Shown here piece by piece: positions 13,630 to 21,002 of a stretch of DNA of 28,536 nucleotides. Source of the stretch: an uncultured Collinsella sp. Lineage in GTDB: Bacteria; Actinomycetota; Coriobacteriia; Coriobacteriales; Coriobacteriaceae. The stretch lies in the NCBI GenBank assembly GCA_900539735.1, contig UQDE01000032.1:1-28536 (forward strand), written 5' to 3'. The notes beneath the pieces were generated by a model. The model did not search any database. It saw only the letters and a program-made list of their open reading frames with translations, and was not told where the DNA came from. Each line of letters opens with the position of its first letter. Within the stretch, counting starts at the first letter, position 1. A program made the translations under genes and the position numbers.

Positions 13630-15477
13630 ATGTGCGGAATCGTCGGCTACACCGGCTCTGATATTGCAAAGAACATCCTGGTCACGGGCCTCAAGCGTAT
13701 GGAGTATCGCGGCTATGACTCCTCGGGCGTCGCGCTCGAGGTGGGCGAGGGCGCCGCGGCGCACCTCGACGTCATCCGCCGCGTGGGCAAGGTCGCGGGC
13801 TTGGAGAGCGAGCTTTCCAACATCGACAGCGACGCTACCTGCGGTATCGGCCACACCCGTTGGGCCACCCACGGCAAGCCCTCCGTCGTTAACGCTCACC
13901 CCCACACCAGCTGCGACGGCCGTATCGCCATCGTCCACAACGGCATCATCGAAAACTTCGCCGAGCTGCGCGAAGAGCTGGAGGGTCGCGGCCACCACTT
14001 TAAGAGCGAGACCGATACCGAGGTCTTCGCGCATCTGATCGAAGAGGCTTATGCCGAGGCGCACGACCTGATGGCCTCCGTGCGCGAGGCTTGCACCCAC
14101 GTGGTCGGTGCCTATGGTTTGGCCGCCGTGTGCGCTGACGAGCCCGGCGTGATCGCCGTGGCCCGCAAGGATTCCCCGATCGTAGTCGGCGTGGGCGAAA
14201 CCGGCTCCTATGTTGCTTCCGATGTCATCGCGCTCATCGACGCCACCCGCGATGTCGTGGTGCTCGAGGACGGTCAGTTTGCCAAGCTCACGCCCGCAGG
14301 CGTCGAGTACACCGACGAGGCCGGCAACGTTATCGAGCCCAAGGTCACCCACATCGACTGGGACCTGGACATGGCAGAAAAGGGCGGTTATCCCGACTTT
14401 ATGCTCAAGGAGATCCACGAGCAGCCGCGCGTCGTGCGCGACACGCTGGTTGGTCGTATGACGCCGGCCGGCGAGCTCGACATCGACGAGCTGGGCCTTT
14501 CGCTCGAGGAACTCAACGACATCGACCGCGTCTACGTGATCGCTTGCGGCACCAGCTATCACGCTGGCCTCATTGCCAAGAATCTCATTGAGGGCTGGGC
14601 TCGCATCCCCACCGAGGTGGAGGCGGCCAGCGAGTTCCGTTATCGCAACCCCATCATTACGCCGACGACGCTTGTCGTTGCCGTGTCCCAGTCGGGCGAG
14701 ACGGCCGATACCCTTGCCGCCATTCGCGACGCGCGCATCAAGGGTGCCAAGGTCTTCGGCATCACCAACGTGGTGGGCAGCCCCGTGGCGCGTGAGAGCG
14801 ACGGCGTCATCTACACCAAGGCCAACAAGGAGATCGCGGTCGCCTCGACCAAGAGTTTCATCGGCCAGGTCGTGAGCCTTACGCTTTTGGCCCTGCTGCT
14901 GGCGCAGGTCAAGTACCGCTTGACCACCAAGCAGGCGCGCATGCTGTTCCGCGAGCTTTCCGATACGGCCGAGCAGATCCAGTGGATTTTGGATACCCAA
15001 ACCGAGGCCGTGCATGAGGCCGCCCTGCTGTGCAAGGACGCGCAGTCGGCGCTGTTCGTGGGCCGTGGCATGGGTGCCGCTATTTCCTACGAGGGTGCGC
15101 TCAAGCTCAAGGAAGTCAGCTACCTGCACGCCGAGGCATATGCCGCCGGTGAGATGAAGCATGGCCCCATTGCCCTGATCGACCCGGGCTTCCCTGTCAT
15201 CGCTGTGGCCACCAAGAGTGCCACCTACGACAAGACCGTGTCGAACCTTATGGAGTGCAAGGCGCGCGGCGCCAAGGTCATCGTCGTTGCCACCGAGGGC
15301 GACGAGGAGATCAACAAGATTGCCGACTGCATCATCCGCGTGCCAGCAGTCCGCGACGTGTTCAGCCCCATCACGGCGAGCGTTCCTCTGCAGCTGCTCG
15401 CACGCGAGGTCGCCATCCTGCGCGGCTGCGACGTCGACCAGCCCCGAAACCTCGCCAAGAGCGTCACGGTAGAGTAG
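13630..15477 (+). CDS. glmS: Glutamine-fructose-6-phosphate aminotransferase GlmS
   Basis: A 615-aa cytoplasmic enzyme that makes glucosamine 6-phosphate from fructose 6-phosphate and glutamine, the first step to UDP-GlcNAc for cell wall. The N-terminal glutaminase domain starts MCGIVGYTG with Cys2 as the nucleophile exposed after Met removal; RMEYRGYDSSGVAL and HTRWATHGKPS are typical. Two SIS sugar-isomerase domains follow (about 290-430 and 460-600), with ACGTSYHAGL, SQSGETADT and the C-terminal PRNLAKSVTVE, which is the family end. GAAGGGA lies 8 nt before the ATG. It is a single-gene unit with its own promoter and a strong terminator. Confidence 0.97.
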   Translation: MCGIVGYTGSDIAKNILVTGLKRMEYRGYDSSGVALEVGEGAAAHLDVIRRVGKVAGLESELSNIDSDATCGIGHTRWATHGKPSVVNAHPHTSCDGRIAIVHNGIIENFAELREELEGRGHHFKSETDTEVFAHLIEEAYAEAHDLMASVREACTHVVGAYGLAAVCADEPGVIAVARKDSPIVVGVGETGSYVASDVIALIDATRDVVVLEDGQFAKLTPAGVEYTDEAGNVIEPKVTHIDWDLDMAEKGGYPDFMLKEIHEQPRVVRDTLVGRMTPAGELDIDELGLSLEELNDIDRVYVIACGTSYHAGLIAKNLIEGWARIPTEVEAASEFRYRNPIITPTTLVVAVSQSGETADTLAAIRDARIKGAKVFGITNVVGSPVARESDGVIYTKANKEIAVASTKSFIGQVVSLTLLALLLAQVKYRLTTKQARMLFRELSDTAEQIQWILDTQTEAVHEAALLCKDAQSALFVGRGMGAAISYEGALKLKEVSYLHAEAYAAGEMKHGPIALIDPGFPVIAVATKSATYDKTVSNLMECKARGAKVIVVATEGDEEINKIADCIIRVPAVRDVFSPITASVPLQLLAREVAILRGCDVDQPRNLAKSVTVE

Positions 15478-15500
15478 TTGGTTCCGCCGTTCTAGCGACT

Positions 15501-15542
15501 AAGGCCCGGCTCCGCATCAAAGACGGAGCCGGGCCTTGTTGC
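15501..15542 (+). terminator. glmS terminator
   Basis: A perfect 14-bp stem AAGGCCCGGCTCCG (15501-15514) with CGGAGCCGGGCCTT (15524-15537), loop of 9, followed by GTTGCATTT. It can also act for the convergent regulator gene. Confidence 0.85.
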
Positions 15543-15543
15543 A

Positions 15544-15594
15544 TTTGCCCAGATAAAACCTGCCAAAATGAACCTGTCCCTTTTTGGCAGGTTA
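15544..15594 (-). repeat. Dispersed hairpin repeat, copy 4
   Basis: TTTGCCCAGATAAAACCTGCC then AAAATGAACCTGTCCC and TTTTTGGCAGGTTA. This copy has the cleanest hairpin: AACCTGCCAAAA and TTTTGGCAGGTT are exact inverted 12-mers. Its right end contains the stop codon of the FCD regulator (TAA at 15594-15592 on the - strand). Confidence 0.9.
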
Positions 15595-16323
15595 GCGGAG
15601 CTTGCTGGTCTCGAAGTACTCGGGGAACTGGTCCAGAACCTCGGTCTGGTTGCGGAACATCATATGCAGGTGCTTGCTGACCAAAAAGCTCGCTTCGATG
15701 GGGTCGCGACCGGCGATAGCGCGGCGAATCTGCTTGTGTTCGTTCACGATGTCCTGATTGTCGAGAACCTGCGTGGCGGCGCGCAGCCAGCGGAAGCGCT
15801 CCAGGTCGGCATTGGTCTCTTCGAGCCACGACCACACGGTGCTGCGACATGCGATGCTAAAAATCATGTGATGCATGAGGTTGTCGCTCAAAAAGAAGCC
15901 GATGCGATCCTCTTCGGCCATGGCCTTTTCCTGCAGCGCGATGGCGCGGTCGAGCTGCTCGATGCCGGCCGACGTGGCGCGCGCACAGCACTCCACGATC
16001 ACCTGCTTTTCCAGATGTTCGCGGATGTAACAGGCACTCTCGGCAAGGGTGAGGTTGATGGGTGAGACGTAGGTGCCGCTCTGGGGCACGGTGCGCACCA
16101 GGCCTTCCTGCGCCAAGCGAACCAAAGCCTCGCGCACGGGCGTGCGACCCATATCCAGGTCGTCGCAAAGTTGCTTGACGCCCAGCTTTTCGCCCGGCTT
16201 GTAGTCCAGGTAGACGATTTTGCGTCGAATGGTGTGGTAGGACTGGTCCTGTAGGCTCGTTTCCTGCTCGCCGACGTGCATCGATTCTTCCATAGCGCCT
16301 CGCAACTGTTCTATCAAACTCAT
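15592..16323 (-). CDS. GntR-family (FadR/FCD) transcriptional regulator
   Basis: A 243-aa regulator. Residues about 25-95 are the GntR winged helix (IRRKIVYLDYKPGEKLGVKQ, LDMGRTPVREALVRLAQEGL, GTYVSPI). The rest is an all-helical FCD ligand domain with Asp/His residues that often bind a metal (SDNLMHHMIF, NEHKQIRRAI, SKHLHMMF). Such regulators sense small organic acids or sugar acids. The start at 16323 has no clear ribosome site; an alternative ATG at 16293 has GAGG 4 nt upstream and would give 233 aa. It is divergent from the yeiH-like gene, a likely target. Confidence 0.88.
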   Translation of the reverse strand: MSLIEQLRGAMEESMHVGEQETSLQDQSYHTIRRKIVYLDYKPGEKLGVKQLCDDLDMGRTPVREALVRLAQEGLVRTVPQSGTYVSPINLTLAESACYIREHLEKQVIVECCARATSAGIEQLDRAIALQEKAMAEEDRIGFFLSDNLMHHMIFSIACRSTVWSWLEETNADLERFRWLRAATQVLDNQDIVNEHKQIRRAIAGRDPIEASFLVSKHLHMMFRNQTEVLDQFPEYFETSKLR

Positions 16324-16486
16324 ATGTCAGTTGTTAATTATGCCGCGAATCAGCTCTCCGCGGTGGGTAATTCGGCTGTTGCCTGAGAACTATTGCGGCA
16401 TCTTAGTCTGTGTTTGCGCAAGGCTGCGCTCAATGTTGCCGTATCATAAGCCGTCGCAAACGTGAAATAGAAAGAAGGAATCACAT
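16324..16486. promoter_or_regulatory. Divergent region FCD regulator / yeiH-like gene
   Basis: A 163-bp spacer. CCGCG (about 16343) and CGCGG (about 16359) face each other, and TATCAT at 16442-16447 could be the -10 for the membrane protein gene; no matching -35 at good spacing was found. AAGAAGGA is the ribosome site before ATG 16487. Confidence 0.3.
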
Positions 16487-17521
16487 ATGCAACTGGCAAA
16501 TATCGTACGCGAGCGCTGGAAAGGCGTTTTGTTCTGCCTGACCATCGCTATCCCCGCGACGTTGCTCGGCAAACAAATTGAGGTGGTCGGCGGGCCGGTA
16601 TTTGCCATCCTCTTTGGCATGGTCCTGGCGCTCGTCTTTCCCAAGAATCGCCGCGAACAGCTCGCCGCTGGCGTCACCTATACGTCCAAAAAAATCTTGC
16701 AGTACGCGGTTATCCTGCTTGGCTTTGGCATGAACCTCTCCCAGATTCTGTCCAAGGGCGCCCAGTCGCTGCCGATTATCGTGGCGACAATCTCGACCTC
16801 GCTTGTCATCGCCTTTGTGCTCTGCCACGTTATGAACGTGCCGGGTAAGATCGCGACGCTTGTGGGTGTGGGTTCGTCGATTTGCGGCGGTTCTGCCATC
16901 GCCGCGACCGCACCCGTCATCGATGCCGACGATCGCGAGATTGCCCAGGCTATTTCGGTCATCTTCCTGTTTAACGTTATCGCGGCGCTCGTGTTTCCGA
17001 CGCTCGGCGGCATGCTCGGGCTGACCAATGAGGGCTTTGGCCTGTTTGCCGGTACCGCCATCAACGACACCTCGTCGGTAACGGCTGCGGCGAGCGCCTG
17101 GGACAGCATGCATCCCGGCGCCAATGTGCTCGAGAGCGCCACGGTGGTCAAGCTCACCAGGACGCTGGCCATTATTCCCATCACGTTGGTCCTCGCATGC
17201 TGGCAGATGCATCTGGCCCGCAAGGCCGGCGGCGACGCTAAGAGCACGTTCTCGCTTAAACGCGCGTTTCCCATGTTTGTGCTGTTTTTTGTGCTGGCGA
17301 GCGTGATCACCACGGTGCTTCAGCTTCCCGCGTCCTTTACGGCGCCCATCAAGGAGCTGTCGAAGTTCTTTATTGTGATGGCCATGGCGGCTATTGGTTA
17401 TAATACCGATATCGTCGAGCTGGTCAAAAAGGGCGGCAAGCCCATCGCGCTGGGCTTTTGCTGCTGGATTGGCATTGCGTGCATGAGTTTGGGAATGCAA
17501 CACGTACTGGGAATCTGGTAG
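16487..17521 (+). CDS. yeiH: YeiH-family membrane protein (putative sulfate/sulfite exporter)
   Basis: A 344-aa polytopic membrane protein of the YeiH/UPF0324 family with about ten membrane segments. Family blocks seen: KKILQYAVILLGFGMNLSQI, VGVGSSICGGSAIAATAPVI, DREIAQAISVIFLFNVIAAL, FGLFAGTAINDTSSVTAA, and KELSKFFIVMAMAAIGYNTD. Members are annotated as sulfate or sulfite exporters, and in some species YeiH is under LysR-type sulfur or amino-acid regulators; transport here is unproven. The FCD regulator is divergent to it and an enhancer-binding-like regulator lies downstream; either may control it. Confidence 0.88.
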   Translation: MQLANIVRERWKGVLFCLTIAIPATLLGKQIEVVGGPVFAILFGMVLALVFPKNRREQLAAGVTYTSKKILQYAVILLGFGMNLSQILSKGAQSLPIIVATISTSLVIAFVLCHVMNVPGKIATLVGVGSSICGGSAIAATAPVIDADDREIAQAISVIFLFNVIAALVFPTLGGMLGLTNEGFGLFAGTAINDTSSVTAAASAWDSMHPGANVLESATVVKLTRTLAIIPITLVLACWQMHLARKAGGDAKSTFSLKRAFPMFVLFFVLASVITTVLQLPASFTAPIKELSKFFIVMAMAAIGYNTDIVELVKKGGKPIALGFCCWIGIACMSLGMQHVLGIW

Positions 17522-17573
17522 AGAAGTAGCTTATTTGCGTGCTGCGTGCTGGTGAGCGCATTCTCACGGTGGA

Positions 17574-17638
17574 GCGATAGGAGCTCTTGCGGGTATGGCT
17601 TGTCCGCAGGTTTATAAGTCCCGAAGAGCTCTTATCGC
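17574..17638. other. Long hairpin between yeiH-like and regulator genes
   Basis: GCGATAGGAGCTCTT (17574-17588) pairs with AAGAGCTCTTATCGC (17624-17638), 14 of 15 bp with the odd one a G-U. The loop has an inner GCGG/CCGC stem, and CCCCGCC with GCGGGG follows directly (17637-17656). No U-run follows on either strand, so it is more like a leader or 3' UTR structure than a terminator. Confidence 0.6.
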
Positions 17639-17787
17639 CCCGCCAGGATGGCGATGCGGGGCAACACCTATACTCGCAGGACGGCGCTTTCTGCCCTATA
17701 GTGTTTGGTGAGCAATATCGTTCAATTTTGAAACACTTGGTCGTGCGACCGTCAGCGGTTGCACGTCGCTGCGGACAGGGGCAAATC

Positions 17788-19005
17788 ATGGATAGCGATG
17801 CCAAGCTGAACATCTTGACTGGGGCCCTGGCTGCTGCCGGGGCCTCGGCATTGGCAATCGATGCGCGTGGGGACGTCGCGATCTCGACCATGAATGACGC
17901 GGCGCTTGAGCGGGATGTGGCGGCTTTTGTTGCCGAACGCCTCGACCGTATAGGAGACGGTGCGCGCCTTGTTATGGGGCGTGCGGGTACGCGCCTGAGC
18001 CTGACCGTTCGCCCCACCGACAAAGAGGGCGGGGGCCTTTGGGTCGTCGTGGTCCGCGAGGTGCGCGGCGCCGCGGCGCATGCGGGCATCGAGTGGCTCA
18101 ACGCCGACGAAGTTGAGGCCCGCTACGAATCGAGTGCGTACGGCATCGTTGAGGGGGCGGCCTCGGTGGCTGCGCCGGTTGCCGAGAGCTATGCGCGCGG
18201 CGTGCCCCTTATGCTCGAGGGCGAGCTTGGCGCTGGTCAGGTCGAGATTGCCAAGCGCCTCTATCTGGCTGGCCCTTTTGTCGATCAACCCTTTGTTTCC
18301 GTCGCGCTCGATGAACTCACCGATCGCGGTTGGCGCCATGTGCTCAAAAGCTCCGAATCGCCGCTGTTCCAAACGGGGCTGACACTTTGCATTGAGGGCT
18401 GGAATGCGGTTGGCCCCCAGCGCCTCCGCGAGCTCGTTTCCACGATGGCCGACACCGCGTTGGCGACGCGCTGCCATGTGGTGCTGACGGCGAATGACAT
18501 GCCGGGCGGCAGCGAAAGTGATCAAGCCGCCTTTGTGACCGAGCGCTTCGCCTGTGCGGTGAGCGTGGCGCCGGCAATCGCCGAGCAGGGAGCCGCGTCG
18601 ACGAAGGTCGCGCGCTATTTGGAATATCTCGCTGATGCATTTGGGACGGCAGCGCCCACGCTGTCTGCCACGGCGACGAAGACGCTCGATGCTTACCGCT
18701 GGCCGCGCAATTATCTGCAGCTCCGCGAGGTCTCGGAACGACTGTATATATTGGTGGGGGCGGGCACGGTGGACCGCGCTGTGGCGGAAGAAGTGCTCGC
18801 CCAAGAGGACGTGATTAAGACCGCAACCTTTGGCGCCCCGACGCTCGAAAGTGACCTGTATATCCTGCGACCACTGGCCGATTCCGAGCGAGATATCGCG
18901 CATCTGGTTGTAGATCATCTCCACGGCAACCGGACTCGTGCGGCAGAGGTGCTGGGTATAAGCCGTACAACGCTATGGCGCTTGCTGAAGGACGATGACC
19001 GTTGA
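17788..19005 (+). CDS. Degenerate enhancer-binding-protein-like regulator (Fis-type HTH)
   Basis: A 405-aa protein. Residues 1-130 are an unrecognised sensor-like region. Residues about 135-330 match the layout of the AAA+ domain of sigma-54 activators but with key motifs lost: GELGAGQV (145-152) stands where GESGTGKE should be (no Walker A Lys), TLCIEGWN (199-206) where TLFLDEIG should be, the GAFTGA loop is missing, while VVLTAND and YRWPRNYLQLREV (normally WPGNVREL) remain. Residues 375-402 are a Fis-type helix-turn-helix (NRTRAAEVLGISRTTLWRLL). It probably binds DNA and regulates without ATP hydrolysis. ATG 17788 has AGGGG upstream; the frame is open to 17587 but that stretch is a structured non-coding region. 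Confidence 0.82.
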   Translation: MDSDAKLNILTGALAAAGASALAIDARGDVAISTMNDAALERDVAAFVAERLDRIGDGARLVMGRAGTRLSLTVRPTDKEGGGLWVVVVREVRGAAAHAGIEWLNADEVEARYESSAYGIVEGAASVAAPVAESYARGVPLMLEGELGAGQVEIAKRLYLAGPFVDQPFVSVALDELTDRGWRHVLKSSESPLFQTGLTLCIEGWNAVGPQRLRELVSTMADTALATRCHVVLTANDMPGGSESDQAAFVTERFACAVSVAPAIAEQGAASTKVARYLEYLADAFGTAAPTLSATATKTLDAYRWPRNYLQLREVSERLYILVGAGTVDRAVAEEVLAQEDVIKTATFGAPTLESDLYILRPLADSERDIAHLVVDHLHGNRTRAAEVLGISRTTLWRLLKDDDR

Positions 19006-19089
19006 GCGAGGCGCCCGTGACCGCGCGCGACGCGTGTGCTACAGTCCAAAGCGTTATTGTTTCGATTTGGTTACGGCGTGCGAGGGCAT

Positions 19090-19665
19090 ATGGCTGAGAC
19101 TTCAAAACCGAGCCGCAGAAGGCGGAGCGCCGCGCCGGTCAACCGACGCACGACATCGGTGACGTGGGGTAAACACGCCTCGGGGTTTGATGGCTCGTTC
19201 AAGCGCACTAAATACGGCTATCCTTCGGCAAGCGCCCGCTTGGCAATGCAGACAGAGTCCTCGCTGTGGGGCCGCAAACGCGTGGTGGGCTCAAAGCTCA
19301 AGCACGACGGAACGCTCGGTTACATCAGCCGCGGGGCGGCTCGCCGCAGTGGACTCAATCCGGCTGGTTGGCATCGTTATGTTCCGATCGTGGCCGTCGT
19401 TGCAGTGATCGTCATCGCACTCGCTGCGCTTGGCTACGCCGGCGGTGGCGCCAACTTGGACGCAGTGTTTAAATCGCCCGAGCTCGCGCATGCAGGCACA
19501 GAAGTTATCGAGGGCGCTCAGACCCAGACAGGCGTCGCGCCCCAGCGCGGCATTGTTGCGGCGGCCACCACCATCGCCGATGCTCAAAAGGACGAAGACA
19601 AGCAAGGCGACGACGCCGAAACGACCCAGACAAGCGAAGCGACGACAACTCAAATATCAACATAG
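19090..19665 (+). CDS. Single-pass membrane protein of unknown function
   Basis: A 191-aa protein. The first 95 residues are basic (runs such as RRRRS, a KRTKYGYPSASARLAMQ segment) and predicted cytoplasmic; one membrane helix spans about 98-117 (VPIVAVVAVIVIALAALGYA); the last 70 residues are Thr/Gln/Asp-rich, low complexity and probably outside the cell. No enzymatic motif and no family recognised. The start at ATG 19090 is chosen because the upstream part of the frame is not protein-like; only a weak GAGGG precedes it. Confidence 0.65.
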   Translation: MAETSKPSRRRRSAAPVNRRTTSVTWGKHASGFDGSFKRTKYGYPSASARLAMQTESSLWGRKRVVGSKLKHDGTLGYISRGAARRSGLNPAGWHRYVPIVAVVAVIVIALAALGYAGGGANLDAVFKSPELAHAGTEVIEGAQTQTGVAPQRGIVAAATTIADAQKDEDKQGDDAETTQTSEATTTQIST

Positions 19666-19667
19666 CT

Positions 19668-19702
19668 TGCCGGCAGAAGGGGACGTTCCTTTTCTGCCGG
19701 CA
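19668..19702. terminator. Hairpin between convergent genes, related to the repeat family
   Basis: TGCCGGCAGAA (19668-19678) pairs exactly with TTCTGCCGGCA (19692-19702); the loop contains GGGGACGTTCC and TTT. It serves as a bidirectional terminator for the membrane protein and nitroreductase genes. Its core resembles the hairpins at 13433-13467 and 13371-13416. Confidence 0.7.
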
Positions 19703-19720
19703 GTTTGGGACACTCCTGCG

Positions 19721-20242
19721 CTACTTGACGTACACCACGTTGTTGCGGCGGGGTTTGGGCTCGGGTAGCGTGTCCTCGGCATAGCCCAGAATGCAGTTAC
19801 CGACACCGCGCAGGCTGCCGTCGGCGGGCAGACCCCAGCTGGCCAGCAACTCCAGACCTTCGGGCGAGTCGAAGACCTCGCGTGCGCGATGAATCCAGCA
19901 CGAATCGACACCCAGCGCATAGGCGGCATTGAGCAGGTTGCCCATGGCAAGCGAGCCGTCTTCCAGATGCGTGGGCACGCTGCGGTCGACCAGCACCACC
20001 ACAACGGTCTTGGCGCCATAGAAGGGGTCGCTGTTGCCGCCCATGACCTGGGCGTTGAGCTGTGAGAGACGCTCGACGGTCGCGGGGTCGGTGACGGCGA
20101 CAAACGTCACCGGCTGGCGGCCCATGCCGCTCGGTGCATATTGGCCGGCTTCGATAATACGTGCAAGCTTTTCGGCCTCGACGGGACGATCGCTGTAGTT
20201 GCGGCAGCTGCGGCGGTGAATGAGTGCTTCGATAGTCTCCAT
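19721..20242 (-). CDS. Nitroreductase-family flavoprotein
   Basis: A 173-aa FMN-dependent oxidoreductase of the nitroreductase family, cytoplasmic, using NAD(P)H on an unknown acceptor. Seen: ALIHRRSCRNYSDRPVEAEK with the FMN-phosphate arginines, EAGQYAPSGMGRQP, SLAMGNLLNAAYALGVDSCW and GNCILGYAED near the end. The start METIEAL at 20242 has AGGAGG just upstream; the frame is open to 20293. The length is at the short end of the family. Confidence 0.87.
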   Translation of the reverse strand: METIEALIHRRSCRNYSDRPVEAEKLARIIEAGQYAPSGMGRQPVTFVAVTDPATVERLSQLNAQVMGGNSDPFYGAKTVVVVLVDRSVPTHLEDGSLAMGNLLNAAYALGVDSCWIHRAREVFDSPEGLELLASWGLPADGSLRGVGNCILGYAEDTLPEPKPRRNNVVYVK

Positions 20243-20293
20243 GGGTCCTCCTGACATTGGTTTTAGATGCCCCCTTCTTACCCGCCGAGCCAA

Positions 20294-20534
20294 AACTGTA
20301 ATCGTGCGCGAAACCTCAAATAACGCTAGCTACCAATTGGGAAAGTAGGTTTGCATAAAAGTACCTTCAGAATGTGACAAACAAATGGGATGGTTAAACG
20401 TTTTATCCCGTCTACCCTGCGGTTTTTTACCACTTGCCTAAATGACGAACGCATAACCTCTGATAAAGGTTTTACTAAAGGAGTACCAACGTTTATCAAC
20501 GCGCCATGGTGGCGCCGGGCCGGGAGGTAACATC
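20294..20534 (+). promoter_or_regulatory. Upstream region of the 96-aa gene
   Basis: An AT-rich 240-bp stretch between divergent genes. AACGTTTTATC (about 20398) and AACGTTTATC (about 20489) are near repeats; AACCT/AGGTT face each other at 20454-20471; GCGCC (20501) and GGCGC (20511) form a small stem just before the GGGAGG ribosome site. A promoter is expected here but no clear -35/-10 pair was found. Confidence 0.35.
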
Positions 20535-20825
20535 ATGTTCCAGGCTGGAGATGTCGTCGAGACCGACTTCGAAGGATTTCTGAAGCTGCTGCGTTCCAAG
20601 ACGCGCGCTTTCGTGTCGATTAACGATCACGAGTACTACATCACGCACACCGATGGCTATTGGCGTGTTCAGGATTGCGAGGCCCTCAACGATAAGGGCC
20701 ACTTTACTGACTGCTCCGAGCTGGTCAACACGGTCTGCGAGGTCGTCGAACTGCCGTGGATCTGCGGCAAGAGCCTGCACGACAGCTTCTCGGGTGCCAC
20801 GGTCTACGAGGCCGTCGCTGCTTAA
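20535..20825 (+). CDS. Small conserved-looking protein of unknown function, 96 aa
   Basis: A 96-aa acidic soluble protein. It has no signal peptide, membrane segment or known motif; four Cys (in QDCEA, TDCSE, NTVCEV and WICGK) and a Tyr/Trp-rich middle (HEYYITHTDGYWRVQDC) suggest a small folded or metal-binding domain. GGGAGG 7 nt before the ATG and a perfect terminator after the stop make it a convincing single-gene unit. Function cannot be inferred. Confidence 0.8.
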   Translation: MFQAGDVVETDFEGFLKLLRSKTRAFVSINDHEYYITHTDGYWRVQDCEALNDKGHFTDCSELVNTVCEVVELPWICGKSLHDSFSGATVYEAVAA

Positions 20826-20851
20826 CAGCCAACAATCGATATTTTCTCGCA

Positions 20852-20887
20852 ACCGCCGGCGCCGCCCCCGCGCCGGCGGTCTTTTTT
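20852..20887 (+). terminator. Terminator after the 96-aa gene
   Basis: A perfect 11-bp stem ACCGCCGGCGC (20852-20862) with GCGCCGGCGGT (20870-20880), then CTTTTTT. A textbook intrinsic terminator. Confidence 0.93.
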
Positions 20888-20927
20888 GTCGATATGCAAT
20901 GTAGGCCGACCATATATAACGAGCTTG

Positions 20928-20990
20928 TTGACGATAGTCAAAACTCGGACTAATGTAGAGATATTAATTGGTCAAAACTCGGACTATCGA
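20928..20990 (+). promoter_or_regulatory. Promoter and duplicated operator of the MarR-ABC operon
   Basis: -35 TTGACG (20928-20933), 17 bp, then TAATGT (20951-20956) as a weak -10. The 16-mer GTCAAAACTCGGACTA occurs at 20937-20952 and 20971-20986, 34 bp apart. The first copy lies between -35 and -10 and is part of a TAGTC-N8-GACTA dyad. This layout is typical of MarR autorepression. Confidence 0.65.
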
Positions 20991-21002
20991 ATGGTGGGAG
21001 AG

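Noticed and set aside
12205..15162. A 985-codon open frame on the - strand running from the LacI regulator across glmS
   Set aside because: Only 12205-13317 is protein-like. The rest is antisense to glmS and passes through a repeat copy that happens to leave this frame open.
17587..17787. Upstream extension of the degenerate regulator ORF
   Set aside because: It crosses a structured non-coding hairpin region and lacks a ribosome site; ATG 17788 fits better.
145..19005. Sulfoglycolysis by transketolase/transaldolase linked with the YeiH-like putative sulfite exporter
   Set aside because: The exporter is 7 kb away beyond several unrelated units, and no sulfosugar-specific enzyme is seen.
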